Shown piece after piece: positions 20,364 to 29,140 of a stretch of DNA of 64,000 nt. Source of the DNA: Streptomyces sp. cg36 (lineage in GTDB: Bacteria > Actinomycetota > Actinomycetes > Streptomycetales > Streptomycetaceae); NCBI RefSeq assembly GCF_041080675.1, contig NZ_CP163520.1:7965501-8029500 (forward strand), read 5' to 3'. The position numbers were made by a program, and so were the translations under genes. Within the stretch, counting starts at the first letter, position 1; each line of letters begins with the position of its first letter. The notes under the pieces were generated by a model. The model was not told the DNA's origin. It was given only the letters and a program-made list of their open reading frames with translations, and made no database searches.

Positions 20364-22568
20364 GTGACTGTTCCTCTCGTTACTGGTGGGATGACGAGAA
20401 GAAGACGACCACCTCATACGGTGACGCTGGTGAAGGCCGCGGCTGCCGCCCTGGTGTCCGTGCTGCTGGTCACCGTGACGACGACCACCGCGAGCGCCGC
20501 CGACCGCAGCCCGGGAGCGCGGAAGTGGCAGCCGACGGTACGGCCGCACGCCACCATCGCGCCGGGACACATGCGGTCCGACCGGGACGTGTTACCCAAG
20601 GGGTTCAGCAAGCGGCAGGCCGATGAGGCCGAGACGATGGAAGCCCGTGCCACGGACGGGTGCCAGGTGTACTGGCCCGCCCCCTACGAAGTCTGCGGCG
20701 CGATCCGCGACAAGTACAACGAGCTCGGCGGCCCGGGCGGCTTCCTGTCGTTCCCGAAGTCCAACGAGCTCACCAACCCCGACGGGGTCGGCAAGCGCAC
20801 CGAGTTCATCAACGGGCCGATCTACTGGTCCCCGCAGGGCGGTGCTCATCCGGTCCTCAACCACTTCTTCGCGGCGTGGGCCCGCAACGGCTGGGAGGCC
20901 GGACCGCTGGGCTATCCCACATCGGACGAGATCGTGAACCCCGACGGCGTCGGCCGCCGACAGCACTTCGTCTCCGGTGACATCTACTGGAAGCTGAACG
21001 AGGCGTACGCCGTGCGCGGCGCGATCCGCGACAAGTGGGCCCAAGCCGGCTGGGAGGCCGGATATCTGGGCTACCCTGTGTCCGACGAGTTCGCCACGCC
21101 CGACGGCATCGGCAGCGGTGCCCGGTTCGAGCACGGAACGATCTACTGGACCGCCGCGTACGGGGCGCATCCCGTCAGCGGGGGACTGCTGACCAAGTGG
21201 GAACTGTCCGGGTACGAGAAGGGCCCGTACGGGTATCCGGTCGCCGACCAGCAGCCGCGCGGATCGTCGTGGGACCAGGAGTTCCAGTTCGGGACGATGG
21301 GCTTCCCGACCGATCCGGCCGCGGCCGTCGACCCCGACGACGGGGACGCGGACCCGACCGTGGGCGACCAGGTGCCGGTGACATGGGGGGACTTCGCCGC
21401 CGACGCCAACACCGAAGGCGCGGGCAGAGCGGTGGTCCAGGCCGGGCCCGGCTCGCTGGAGCCCTGCACCGCGGGCGAGTCCTGCATGCACACGACGATG
21501 GCCGCGGCCGAGGACGACCCGCCGGACGATCCGGTCATCGACGGCCCCAACACACAGGGCGCCTTCATCTCCCCGCTCTGTCTGGACCAGGCGTGGGACG
21601 GTCAGTGGCGTACGCAGCGCAAGCACGCGTGCATGATCTGGAAGAACCTGGACGTCGACGTGATCGACACCAAGGGCGCTGAGATCGGGTCGATACCGTT
21701 CACGGTGAGGACGGGCGTCCTGACGTCGCACAAGTCGGGCGAGTTCCAACAGGAGTTCCGTGTCGACTTCCACGGCCTGACCGGCAAGACGGGCAAGCCG
21801 ACCTTCCGGTACAAGCTGACGTACAACAACGCACCAGCCGGTTCCTACAGCGTCGACGGAGCCGCCGACGGGTCACCGATCAAGTCGGGTCAGTCGAAGG
21901 TCATCGTCGTGAAGTGGAAGCAGCAGGCGATGGCCGACGGCACGCTGAAGTACCCCGTCGTCAACATCGCGTGGAACTTCGGGAACCTGGACCCCGATGT
22001 CGTCCCCGGCAAGCAGTGGGGCAACATCCGGGTCGCCAACGTGCGGTGCGACTCCACGATGAAGCTGTCCAACGGGAAGTTCCGCCAGGGATGCGTGTTC
22101 CCCGGTATCACCCCTGAGTTCAAGCTGACGTCCGTCACCCCCGAGCAGACCTGGCACGTCGCGGAGGCGATCACATCGGGTCTTCCCGGCGCGGCCGGCC
22201 GGCCGCTCCACCGGCAGGCCGACAAGTCCAAGCGGGACATCAACCGTCAGACGTCCTGCCCCCGCAAGGGCCCGGTCGCCGACGCCCGACGGCTGAGTGG
22301 CCGATCCTGCGACGAGTTCCCGTTCGCGTCCAGCAACGAAGGCGCAGCCGCCCATCCCGGCCTGGGCCGCACCGTCCACGCCAACTGCAACGTCAAGGAC
22401 CTGCCGATCAGCACCGGCCCCGACGGATACAGCGTCTGCATGATTGACGCCAAGCAGAACTCGCAGAGCGGCAGCCTGCTGGGCAAGTTCTACGGCGAGG
22501 AACGCGTCGTCGACCAGGACGCCTTCAGCCTGGCGACCTCCGGCGGCGCACCGCCCGGCACCCCGTAG
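20364..22568 (+). CDS. Secreted LGFP-repeat protein with C-terminal NucA/NucB nuclease-like domain
   Basis: The 734-residue form begins at GTG 20364, which has GAGGG ten bases upstream. An ATG at 20391 is the alternative but its purine run is too close. A basic n-region and a hydrophobic stretch (TLVKAAAAALVSVLLVTVT) ending near ASAAD form a signal peptide. Four LGFP wall-binding repeats follow (for example GPLGYPTSDEIVNPDG and AGYLGYPVSDEF), then a beta-rich middle region. The last ~110 residues contain RSCDEFPFASSNEG, VCMIDAKQN and SLLGKFYGEERV, the signature of the NucA/NucB extracellular DNase family. A wall-associated nuclease is likely. Whether it feeds on DNA, acts in competition or in development cannot be told. 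Confidence 0.85.
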   Translation: MTVPLVTGGMTRRRRPPHTVTLVKAAAAALVSVLLVTVTTTTASAADRSPGARKWQPTVRPHATIAPGHMRSDRDVLPKGFSKRQADEAETMEARATDGCQVYWPAPYEVCGAIRDKYNELGGPGGFLSFPKSNELTNPDGVGKRTEFINGPIYWSPQGGAHPVLNHFFAAWARNGWEAGPLGYPTSDEIVNPDGVGRRQHFVSGDIYWKLNEAYAVRGAIRDKWAQAGWEAGYLGYPVSDEFATPDGIGSGARFEHGTIYWTAAYGAHPVSGGLLTKWELSGYEKGPYGYPVADQQPRGSSWDQEFQFGTMGFPTDPAAAVDPDDGDADPTVGDQVPVTWGDFAADANTEGAGRAVVQAGPGSLEPCTAGESCMHTTMAAAEDDPPDDPVIDGPNTQGAFISPLCLDQAWDGQWRTQRKHACMIWKNLDVDVIDTKGAEIGSIPFTVRTGVLTSHKSGEFQQEFRVDFHGLTGKTGKPTFRYKLTYNNAPAGSYSVDGAADGSPIKSGQSKVIVVKWKQQAMADGTLKYPVVNIAWNFGNLDPDVVPGKQWGNIRVANVRCDSTMKLSNGKFRQGCVFPGITPEFKLTSVTPEQTWHVAEAITSGLPGAAGRPLHRQADKSKRDINRQTSCPRKGPVADARRLSGRSCDEFPFASSNEGAAAHPGLGRTVHANCNVKDLPISTGPDGYSVCMIDAKQNSQSGSLLGKFYGEERVVDQDAFSLATSGGAPPGTP

Positions 22569-22590
22569 CGTTCGGGCACGTCCGCCACAC

Positions 22591-22637
22591 GCACGAGGGG
22601 GTCGCGCGGACCACGAGGTCGCGCGACCCCTTCGTGC
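22591..22637. terminator. Hairpin terminator between convergent genes
   Basis: GCACGAGGGGGTCGCGCG (22591-22608) pairs with CGCGCGACCCCTTCGTGC (22620-22637) with one mismatch and an 11-nt loop. It lies 22 bases after the nuclease-like gene and before the convergent glycosyltransferase gene. Confidence 0.85.
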
Positions 22638-22729
22638 CGTGCTCCGCCCGCAGCGCAGGCGGTGATGCCGCAGGTATCAGAGCATCCTGATCGCGGCGCT
22701 CTCCGCCTGGCCGGGACGATGGCCGGGGA

Positions 22730-23503
22730 TCAGATCCGCGAGTTGCGCAGCGACTGGATGACAGCGCCGGCGAGCGCCCGCGTCGAGCGCGGGACCGAGA
22801 GGTGCTCGTGCTTGCGGTACAGGTCCCAGTTGTACTGGACGAGCGACAGCTTGTTGGAGGACAGCGACCCGGCCTGGTGGGCCCGGTACACCGCCAACGG
22901 CTCGGCCAGCCCCCGGGCGTCGGCGCCGTCCCGCATGATCGACAGCCAGAGGGCGTAGTCCTGGCGCTTGCGCATGTCCGGCATCAGCCGGGTGCCGAGG
23001 ACGCGGCGGTCGTACATGGCGGTGAGGGCGCCGATGTGGTCCTGGACCAGCATCGCGCGGTAGTCCACGTGGGCCCGCGCCTGGATGACCCGTCCGTTGG
23101 GAACCCAGTCGGTGCTGTCGCCGCTGTAGTCGGCGTCCATCTTGAAGTACGAGGTGAACGTCAAGGGCGCCGTGCCCTGGGCGGCGAAGGCGAGCTGCTT
23201 CTCCGTCTTCTCCGGAAGCCACATGTCGTCGCTGTCCAGGAAGGCGATGTAGTCGCCGCGAGCCCGCTCGATCGCGAGGTTGCGGGCCCGGCCGGCGCCG
23301 CCCTGCTCGGGTGCCGACTGCGGCAGGACCCGCTCGTCCTGGGCGGCGAACTCGCGGAGCAGGTCCATGGAGGTGTCGGTGGACTTGTCGTCGGTGATCA
23401 GCAGCTCCACGTCACTGTGGGTCTGTGTCAGCACTGATCGGACGGCTGCGCCGAGGGTGGCTGCCGAGTTGTAGACGGGCATCACGACGGACACCAGAGG
23501 CAC
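22730..23503 (-). CDS. Family 2 glycosyltransferase
   Basis: A 257-residue GT-A fold glycosyltransferase. It has VSVVMPVYNSAATLGAAVRS at the N-terminus, ITDDKSTD, GGAGRARNLAIERARGDYI and FLDSDDMW with the metal-binding DxD. There is no membrane segment. The GTG start (23501-23503) has AAGGAG upstream; the 30 codons before it are not coding. It probably transfers a sugar to a wall polymer, glycan or protein. No other sugar genes are adjacent, so the acceptor is unknown. Confidence 0.88.
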   Translation of the reverse strand: MPLVSVVMPVYNSAATLGAAVRSVLTQTHSDVELLITDDKSTDTSMDLLREFAAQDERVLPQSAPEQGGAGRARNLAIERARGDYIAFLDSDDMWLPEKTEKQLAFAAQGTAPLTFTSYFKMDADYSGDSTDWVPNGRVIQARAHVDYRAMLVQDHIGALTAMYDRRVLGTRLMPDMRKRQDYALWLSIMRDGADARGLAEPLAVYRAHQAGSLSSNKLSLVQYNWDLYRKHEHLSVPRSTRALAGAVIQSLRNSRI

Positions 23504-23720
23504 AGCATTTCTCCTTGCTAGGTCAGGAACAAGGGTCCATTCAAGCACCGAGATCGCACATGAGCTGACGAGCATGCCGTTGTTGCTGGTCAAGGCCGCG
23601 TGGAGCGCCCGCCGACCGGACGTGCCGGGGAGGCGGGCCAGGACCCTCCGGCGCCGTCCGCCGCCATCGGGACAGCGGTGCCGCGGGCGGGCTCTTCACT
23701 GCTTCGGGCCCGCCCGCCGG

Positions 23721-24392
23721 TCACCGTGGTCGGTGCGGCGGCTTGTAGAGGTCGTCGAGGCGGAGTGGCGCGGGCCGGGGCAGGGGTGTGCCGTGCGTCG
23801 GCGCGCAGGACTGGAGGAAGTAGGCCAGCAGGCGGCGGGACGCGGCCATGGAGGCCGCCGGGGAGTCCTGCAGGACGCCGTTGTTGGCCAGGAGCAGGAG
23901 GGTGACGTCGCTGGTGGCGAAGTCCTCGCGCAGTTGTCCGGTGTCCTTCGCGCGCTGTACGAGTAGGGCGAGGGATTCCTCGGCGCGGGCTCGCTCGTGG
24001 TGGATGTCGGGCGCGTCGGGGAACTGGGAGAGGAATGCGGCGCTGAAGCCGCGGTCCTGCGCCTGCATCGCGCACACCTTGGTGAGGAGGGCGCGCAGTC
24101 CGTGCCAGGGATCGTCGTCCTGAAGGGCCTCGTCGAGGGCCGCGACGCACTGGCTGAGCTGTTCGGAGAACGCGGCGGCGATGAGCGAGCCGCGGGTGGG
24201 GAAGTGCCGGTAGAGGGTGGCGGCGCTCACACCGGCTCTGCGGGCGATCGCGCTGGAGGGCACATCGGAGCCGTTGAGGGCGTACGCCTCGCGGGCGGCC
24301 TGGAGGAGCCGGGCACGGTTGTGCCGGGCGTCGGCTCTCCGGCCCGTGGCAGGGGTGCCGGACGACGCGTTCCGAGACGGTTGAACAGGCAT
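23721..24392 (-). CDS. TetR-family regulator
   Basis: A 223-residue TetR protein. The helix-turn-helix is at residues ~28-70 (LLQAAREAYALNG, SSAIARRAGVSAATLYRHFP), followed by TRGSLIAAAF. The C-terminal ligand domain resembles the SbtR/TetR_C_33 type. It is divergent from an NADPH:quinone-type oxidoreductase, 158 bp away, which is its probable target. The start is the ATG at 24392; a GTG three codons upstream is an alternative. Confidence 0.9.
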   Translation of the reverse strand: MPVQPSRNASSGTPATGRRADARHNRARLLQAAREAYALNGSDVPSSAIARRAGVSAATLYRHFPTRGSLIAAAFSEQLSQCVAALDEALQDDDPWHGLRALLTKVCAMQAQDRGFSAAFLSQFPDAPDIHHERARAEESLALLVQRAKDTGQLREDFATSDVTLLLLANNGVLQDSPAASMAASRRLLAYFLQSCAPTHGTPLPRPAPLRLDDLYKPPHRPR

Positions 24393-24550
24393 GTCTCTCA
24401 CTTAACCAGAGGTGAACGGGGTTGCCCGTGCGGCGAGTTAGCGTGATCGGGCGCTGCGGTTCCCCGCGGCGGGTCCCGCGTCGCAGTGGCAGAGAGACCG
24501 CGAGCTCTCCTGCTGAACGCCACGACACGTCATACGTACGGAGGTTGTCC

Positions 24551-25477
24551 GTGTTTGCTGTGCAGTATCACCGCTACGGCGGTTCCGAGGTGCTCCGGGT
24601 CGAAGAGGCCGTAGAGCCGCACGCCGGGCCGGGCCAGGTCCGCATCGCGGTGCGCGCCACCGGCGTCACCCCTGCTGACTGGTATCTCCGCTCAGGGATG
24701 CTGCGGTCCGTGGCCACCGTGGGCTTCCCCCACATACCCGGCATGGATGCCGCCGGAATCGTCGACGAGGTGGGAGAGGGAGTGACCGGAACCGCAGTGG
24801 GAGACGCGGTCTTCGGTCTCGTCCCCTTCGCGGATCTGGGGGGCGGCGCGGCCCAGTACGCCGTGCTGGAGGCATGGGCGCCCAAGCCCCGGTCGTGGTC
24901 GTTCGAGGAGGCGGGGGGAGCCGCGGGCAACATCGACACGGCCACCCGTGTACTGGAGGCCCTGGCAGCCGCCGAGGGCATGACGTTGCTGATCGAGGGG
25001 GCCGCGGGAGGTGTGGGCACGATGACCGCGCAGCTCGCCCGTGCCCGAGGTCTCACCGTGATCGGGACCGCGAGTGAGGGCAACCACGGCTTCCTCCAAC
25101 AGCTCGGCGTCATACCGGTCACCTACGGGGCGGGGCTGGCCGATCGACTTGCCCCGCTGGCTCCGCACGGTGTCGATGTGGTGCTGGACGCGGCGGGAAA
25201 GGGCTCCCTCGCCGAGTTGGTGGCCATTGCCGGTGGCCCGCACCGCGTGGTGACCATCGCCGACTTCGACGCCGATCGGCACGGGGTGCGCTACTCCCGC
25301 TCCGAAGCGGGGCAGTCGCCGGGCTGGGCCGGGCTGCCCCGGGCGGCCGACCTCGCCGACCAGGGCCGTCTCACCGTCCCGCTGCACGCCGTGTTCCCGT
25401 TGGAGGAGGCCGCCGCGGCCCATGACATGAGTGCCACCGGCCATGCGCGCGGCAAGATCGTCATCAGCGTGCCCTGA
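24551..25477 (+). CDS. Zinc-independent medium-chain oxidoreductase (NADP-dependent quinone-reductase type)
   Basis: A 308-residue MDR protein with the GroES-like N-terminal domain (VRATGVTPADWYLRSG, PHIPGMDAAGIVDEVGEGV) and a Rossmann motif GAAGGVGTMTAQLARARG. There are no zinc ligands, which is typical of quinone oxidoreductases. The C-terminus has LEEAAAAHDM and GKIVISVP. The GTG start has GGAGG upstream. It is divergent from the TetR gene and probably induced by electrophiles or aromatic compounds. It ends 33 bases before a convergent amidohydrolase gene. Confidence 0.9.
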   Translation: MFAVQYHRYGGSEVLRVEEAVEPHAGPGQVRIAVRATGVTPADWYLRSGMLRSVATVGFPHIPGMDAAGIVDEVGEGVTGTAVGDAVFGLVPFADLGGGAAQYAVLEAWAPKPRSWSFEEAGGAAGNIDTATRVLEALAAAEGMTLLIEGAAGGVGTMTAQLARARGLTVIGTASEGNHGFLQQLGVIPVTYGAGLADRLAPLAPHGVDVVLDAAGKGSLAELVAIAGGPHRVVTIADFDADRHGVRYSRSEAGQSPGWAGLPRAADLADQGRLTVPLHAVFPLEEAAAAHDMSATGHARGKIVISVP

Positions 25478-25510
25478 GCCGAGGGGCCACGGCCGCATCA
25501 ACACCCGTGC

Positions 25511-26284
25511 CTATCGGGGGAATCCGTAGAACGTGCGGGCGTTGGTGCGCAGCACGGCCGCCAAGGCTTCTGGCCCCAACGTGTTCCCGATGAGGCGGAT
25601 GTCGCCGTCCCGGAAGGGCCGCCGCGCGCGAGTCGAGGGCAGGTCCGTTCCCGCCATGAGGGCGGTGGGATCGATGCGGTGGACCTGCCGCAGTGCGGAG
25701 GCCACGTCCAGCGAGACACGGCCGAACCCGGTCGCCTTGACCTTGGCTCCCGACTCGACCAAACGCAGCAGGCTGGAGTGGCCCAGGGATGACATGCCCA
25801 GGTGATCGATGCTGATCCGGGGGAGCGAGAGCAGTACCGGCTCCAGATCCCGCAGGTCCTTGGCGTCGACGTAGAGCTCGACGTGCCAACCGACGAGATC
25901 GTGGACCCGATGCGCGAGGTCCTTGAGGCGGGCGGGGGCTTCGGGGCCGTTGCGGTAGAGGTTGAAACGCAGGGCACGGACTCCGGCTCGGTGCAGTGCG
26001 AGAATGCGGCTGTCGCTGGTGCCGGCGGGCAGTTGCGTCACCCCCACGAAGCCCGGACCCAGCTGCCGCAGTGCCTCCAGCAGGTAGTCCTGGTCGTACG
26101 CCTGGAAGGACGCGGAGACCACCGCACCGCCGGTCACACCGAGAGCGAGCGTGCGCCGCAGATAGTCCTCGACGGTGAACGGTTCGGGGAGGAAGCCGGA
26201 GTTGGGCAGGAGCGGGAAACGCGGGTCGATGATGTGGAAGTGGCAGTCGAAGAGCGTGTCTGCCGGTGCGGTAGCTGTGTTCAT
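25511..26284 (-). CDS. Amidohydrolase-family (TIM-barrel) metal-dependent hydrolase
   Basis: A 257-residue amidohydrolase_2 type protein. The N-terminal metal motif is FDCHFHIIDPRFPLLPN. There is a central SIDHLGMSS and a late AGTDLPSTR with the catalytic Asp. These match dicarboxylate/lactone hydrolases and ACMSD-like decarboxylases. It lies 59 bases downstream of the acetoacetate decarboxylase gene on the same strand, so they probably form an operon. The substrate is unknown; a lactone or beta-keto acid derivative would fit the pairing. Confidence 0.85.
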   Translation of the reverse strand: MNTATAPADTLFDCHFHIIDPRFPLLPNSGFLPEPFTVEDYLRRTLALGVTGGAVVSASFQAYDQDYLLEALRQLGPGFVGVTQLPAGTSDSRILALHRAGVRALRFNLYRNGPEAPARLKDLAHRVHDLVGWHVELYVDAKDLRDLEPVLLSLPRISIDHLGMSSLGHSSLLRLVESGAKVKATGFGRVSLDVASALRQVHRIDPTALMAGTDLPSTRARRPFRDGDIRLIGNTLGPEALAAVLRTNARTFYGFPR

Positions 26285-26343
26285 GGTGCTGCCTCGGTTC
26301 CTCGTGCCGCCACTCGTGGTGTCGCGGAAGCCTCAGCCGTGCG

Positions 26344-27084
26344 TCAGGCCGCCAGATAGTCGTGGACGACGGTGGCGGGCCCGTAGCCGAGATCGGTGCA
26401 GGCGATGTGGTGGGCGGTCGTGTCACCCATGACGGGCAGGTCGGCGACCGGGGCCAGGGCATGGGGCACCAGGTGCAGCCGGGCGGGGCCGGACCAGGCG
26501 CCGGTCACGGTGACGTGCTGCACGGCCAGGCGCACCAGTTGGCAGCCGGCCAGTGTGCCATCGGCTTCGCGGGTCATCTTGACCATGAAGAGGGGAGCGG
26601 TGACCTCTTCGCGCGCCGCGCCCGGAGCCAGGGGGAAGTGCTTGTACCCCATGGTCGCGGTGGCCACCCGCAATGATCCGTAGTCGAGCGTACCGACGAG
26701 GGTGTCTGTGTCGCGGGCCAGCCGGGGTGCGCCGAGCTTCTTGGGGAACCCCGCTGTTTCCCGCCCCACGAGCAGAGCGGGCGTGCTGTCGAGGTACATC
26801 GCGTCGAGGTAGTAGCCGGGCTCTCCGTCGTACTCGACCGAGACGGCCTGGGAGGCGCTGGCGTGATCGCCGAGGCCGGTGGTGTCGGGCATGCGCATGA
26901 CCTGGAAGCGGACGAGACCGTCGCGGACCTTCAGGGGCTCGGGCACCAGGGCGGCGAGTGCGCCGAGGTCGGAGCGGTAGGTGAGGTTCAGCACCTCGAC
27001 GCCGTACGAGATGAAGGGGCCGGGGGACCATGCGGGGGCGGACAGCGGGGTGGCGGTGCGGCTGAGCAGTTCGGCGGGTGTCAT
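26344..27084 (-). CDS. adc: Acetoacetate decarboxylase
   Basis: A 246-residue enzyme very like solventogenic Clostridium Adc: GRETAGFPKKLG with the Schiff-base Lys115 and neighbouring Lys116 at exactly the classical positions, TLVGTLDYGSLRVATATMGY, GAWSGPARLHLVPHALAPV and the C-terminal VVHDYL. It decarboxylates acetoacetate or a related beta-keto acid. The ATG at 27082-27084 has GAGGAG upstream. It is the first gene of a two-gene unit with the amidohydrolase. A divergent VOC-LysR pair lies upstream. Streptomyces ADC-like proteins can act on other keto acids, so the true substrate is open. Confidence 0.93.
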   Translation of the reverse strand: MTPAELLSRTATPLSAPAWSPGPFISYGVEVLNLTYRSDLGALAALVPEPLKVRDGLVRFQVMRMPDTTGLGDHASASQAVSVEYDGEPGYYLDAMYLDSTPALLVGRETAGFPKKLGAPRLARDTDTLVGTLDYGSLRVATATMGYKHFPLAPGAAREEVTAPLFMVKMTREADGTLAGCQLVRLAVQHVTVTGAWSGPARLHLVPHALAPVADLPVMGDTTAHHIACTDLGYGPATVVHDYLAA

Positions 27085-27636
27085 GGGTGAGCTCCTCGGG
27101 GGCGGCTGCGGATCGGGCAGTTCGGGCGGCTCGGGTGGTGGGACAGCGGGTGAACGACCGCGAGGCCCGGGCCGGAACACGCAGGTCACAAAGCGTGCTG
27201 GTGCCATTCCAGCCGATGGCCCCGGCGGTGGCAGTCGGGTGATCGGCGTAACCGATGGGGGAGGTGGTGACACCCAACGGTGGGCCGTCGTGTCCGCCTG
27301 TTTGAGGGTGGTGGCGGACGGCGGCGCCAGCGCGCCGCCGCTGTGCATTTCGAATTACCCGATTCCATCTTCGCCGTGCCGCATCGCTTCGGCGAGTGCG
27401 GTAGGTGTGGGGTTCGATTTCAAAAATTCCGGTGAACGAGAGGCCCGGAAGTGATATCGAGTTCTGCGGGCGGTCTCCCTGGGGCATGACGAAACCCGAG
27501 AGATGCGAAGGGATACATACAGGTCAACCGACTGGCGGACCAACCGGTCGGACGATCGGTGGAAATGGTTGGGGAAGTGCAGTTTCCTTCTTCTGAGTCC
27601 TCGTTTTTCTCTCGGTGAGGGGATTATGGTGACTTT
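27085..27636. other. Divergent intergenic region adc / VOC-LysR
   Basis: There is no gene in these 552 bases. The 27370-27636 half is less GC-rich than its surroundings. CAACCG recurs at 27525 and 27541, and CCGACTGG (27528-27535) with CCGGTCGG (27544-27551) forms an imperfect inverted repeat, a weak operator candidate for the LysR protein. The remainder shows nothing notable. Confidence 0.45.
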
Positions 27637-27990
27637 ATGAAAGCGAAGATCGGGCAGATAACCCTGAAATGCGCCGACAGGCAGAAGTCGGCTTCCTTCT
27701 GGTCGCTCATCCTCAACGGCGCTCCGGTCGGAACCGACGGTGAGAGCCCGTGGATCACGGCAGAAGGGCCGCTGAGGATGGCCTTCGAGGACGTTGCCGA
27801 TGGCGAGGCGATCACCCGCCTCGGCCTGGACGTCGACGTGGACTATCTGGAGCTGGCCGTCGTGCGGGCGGTCCGCCTGGGCGCGTCCCCGGTCGGCCCG
27901 ATCGACCGCGGGGGCCCTGACGCCTTTCAGCTGATGCGGGACCCGGAGGGGTTTCCGTTCCGCTTCGTCAGCCGGAGCGCCGGTGACTAG
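27637..27990 (+). CDS. VOC-superfamily (glyoxalase-like) protein
   Basis: A 117-residue single-domain VOC protein. It has IGQITLKCADRQKSASFWS at the start and LMRDPEGFPFRFV at the end, typical of DUF glyoxalase-like domains in Streptomyces. The metal ligands of glyoxalase I are not all visible. The stop lies eight bases inside the LysR gene, so they are co-translated. Its codon use is less GC-extreme than its neighbours. Function unknown. Confidence 0.8.
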   Translation: MKAKIGQITLKCADRQKSASFWSLILNGAPVGTDGESPWITAEGPLRMAFEDVADGEAITRLGLDVDVDYLELAVVRAVRLGASPVGPIDRGGPDAFQLMRDPEGFPFRFVSRSAGD

Positions 27991-28981
27991 CCTGTCGCTG
28001 CGCCAGATCGAGTATCTGGTGGCAGTCGTCGACGAGGGAAGGCTCACCTGGGCGGCCCGGCGGCTGCACGTCACTGAACCGACGCTCTCGCAGCAGCTCA
28101 AGACGCTCGAACGGTCCGTGGGAGCCCAGCTGTTGATCCGGGGAGCCGACGGCGTGCGCCCCACGCCCGCGGGCGCGGCCTTCCTGCCGTACGGGCGCGC
28201 CGCACTGCGCAGCAGCGCGGAGGCGTGCGCGGCGGCCCGGTCGGCGGACGGTCAACGGCAGGTGCCCGTACGCCTCGACACCCTCCCCTCGTTGCTGCCC
28301 GGACTGCTGCCGGCGCTCGCGCACTGGTCGCGCGCCTGGCCGGAGGTGTGTCTCGCCGTCTCGGTCCAGTCAAGCCGGGAAGTGCTCCAGGAACGTGTGG
28401 TGGCGGGAGCCGCCGACATGGCGATCGGGCCCCGCCCGATGGACTGGAACGGTCCGGTGCTTTCGCTGGGCGAGGAGGAGGTCCTGGTGGTGTGCTCCAT
28501 CGACGAACCCCTGTGGGGCGGTGCCTGCGCGGCCGAGGAACTGCTGCGGCGGCGCTGGGTGCGCTACCCGGAGGCCGGCTGGGCACCCGCCGACCTCGTG
28601 AGGGGACAGGGCGAGGCCGTGAGCGGCGCGCGGCCCGGCCCGGTGGACGTGCCGTCGGTCGCGGAGGCCGTCGAGCTCGCCGCTCGCGGGGTCGGACTCA
28701 CCGCCGTACCCGCGAGCGCGGTGCCGGACCGGCTGCGGTCACAGACCATTCGGCTCGCGCCCCGCCAGGCCCGCGAGACCACGCTGTACCGGGCACCGAA
28801 CGCGGAGGAGGGCATCGCCCGCCATTTCGCGACGCTGGGGTCGAGCGTGGCGCACGCGGAGCGCGGCGACCAGAAGGAGGCACCTTCCGGTCCTTCCGGC
28901 AGGAGGGCGCAGTCCCCGCGGCTGACTCGCCCGGAACGTGAGGATCCTCACCGTCGCCCTCGCCCGTACGGCGCCGAGTAG
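27983..28981 (+). CDS. LysR-family transcriptional regulator
   Basis: A 332-residue LysR regulator. The helix-turn-helix is RQIEYLVAVVDEGRLTWAAR followed by LHVTEPTLSQQLKTLERSVG. The effector domain includes VVAGAADMAIGPRP and VAEAVELAARGVGLTAVP. The C-terminal ~40 residues are charged and Pro/Arg-rich, longer than usual. The GTG start overlaps the VOC gene by eight bases. The likely target is the divergent adc unit or the VOC gene itself. Confidence 0.88.
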   Translation: MTSLSLRQIEYLVAVVDEGRLTWAARRLHVTEPTLSQQLKTLERSVGAQLLIRGADGVRPTPAGAAFLPYGRAALRSSAEACAAARSADGQRQVPVRLDTLPSLLPGLLPALAHWSRAWPEVCLAVSVQSSREVLQERVVAGAADMAIGPRPMDWNGPVLSLGEEEVLVVCSIDEPLWGGACAAEELLRRRWVRYPEAGWAPADLVRGQGEAVSGARPGPVDVPSVAEAVELAARGVGLTAVPASAVPDRLRSQTIRLAPRQARETTLYRAPNAEEGIARHFATLGSSVAHAERGDQKEAPSGPSGRRAQSPRLTRPEREDPHRRPRPYGAE

Positions 28982-29140
28982 CGCGAATAGCGCGGGCCTA
29001 TCGGGCGGTTGAACCGGTCACCTTGATCTGTACGGGCAGGGGCCGGTTGGCTCCTTGGTGAACCGTCCCGCGCGGCCCGCCCACCTTTCGTCCGCCGCGC
29101 CACGGCGGACCCGTGCCCGTGCGCGACCGGTGAGGAACCG

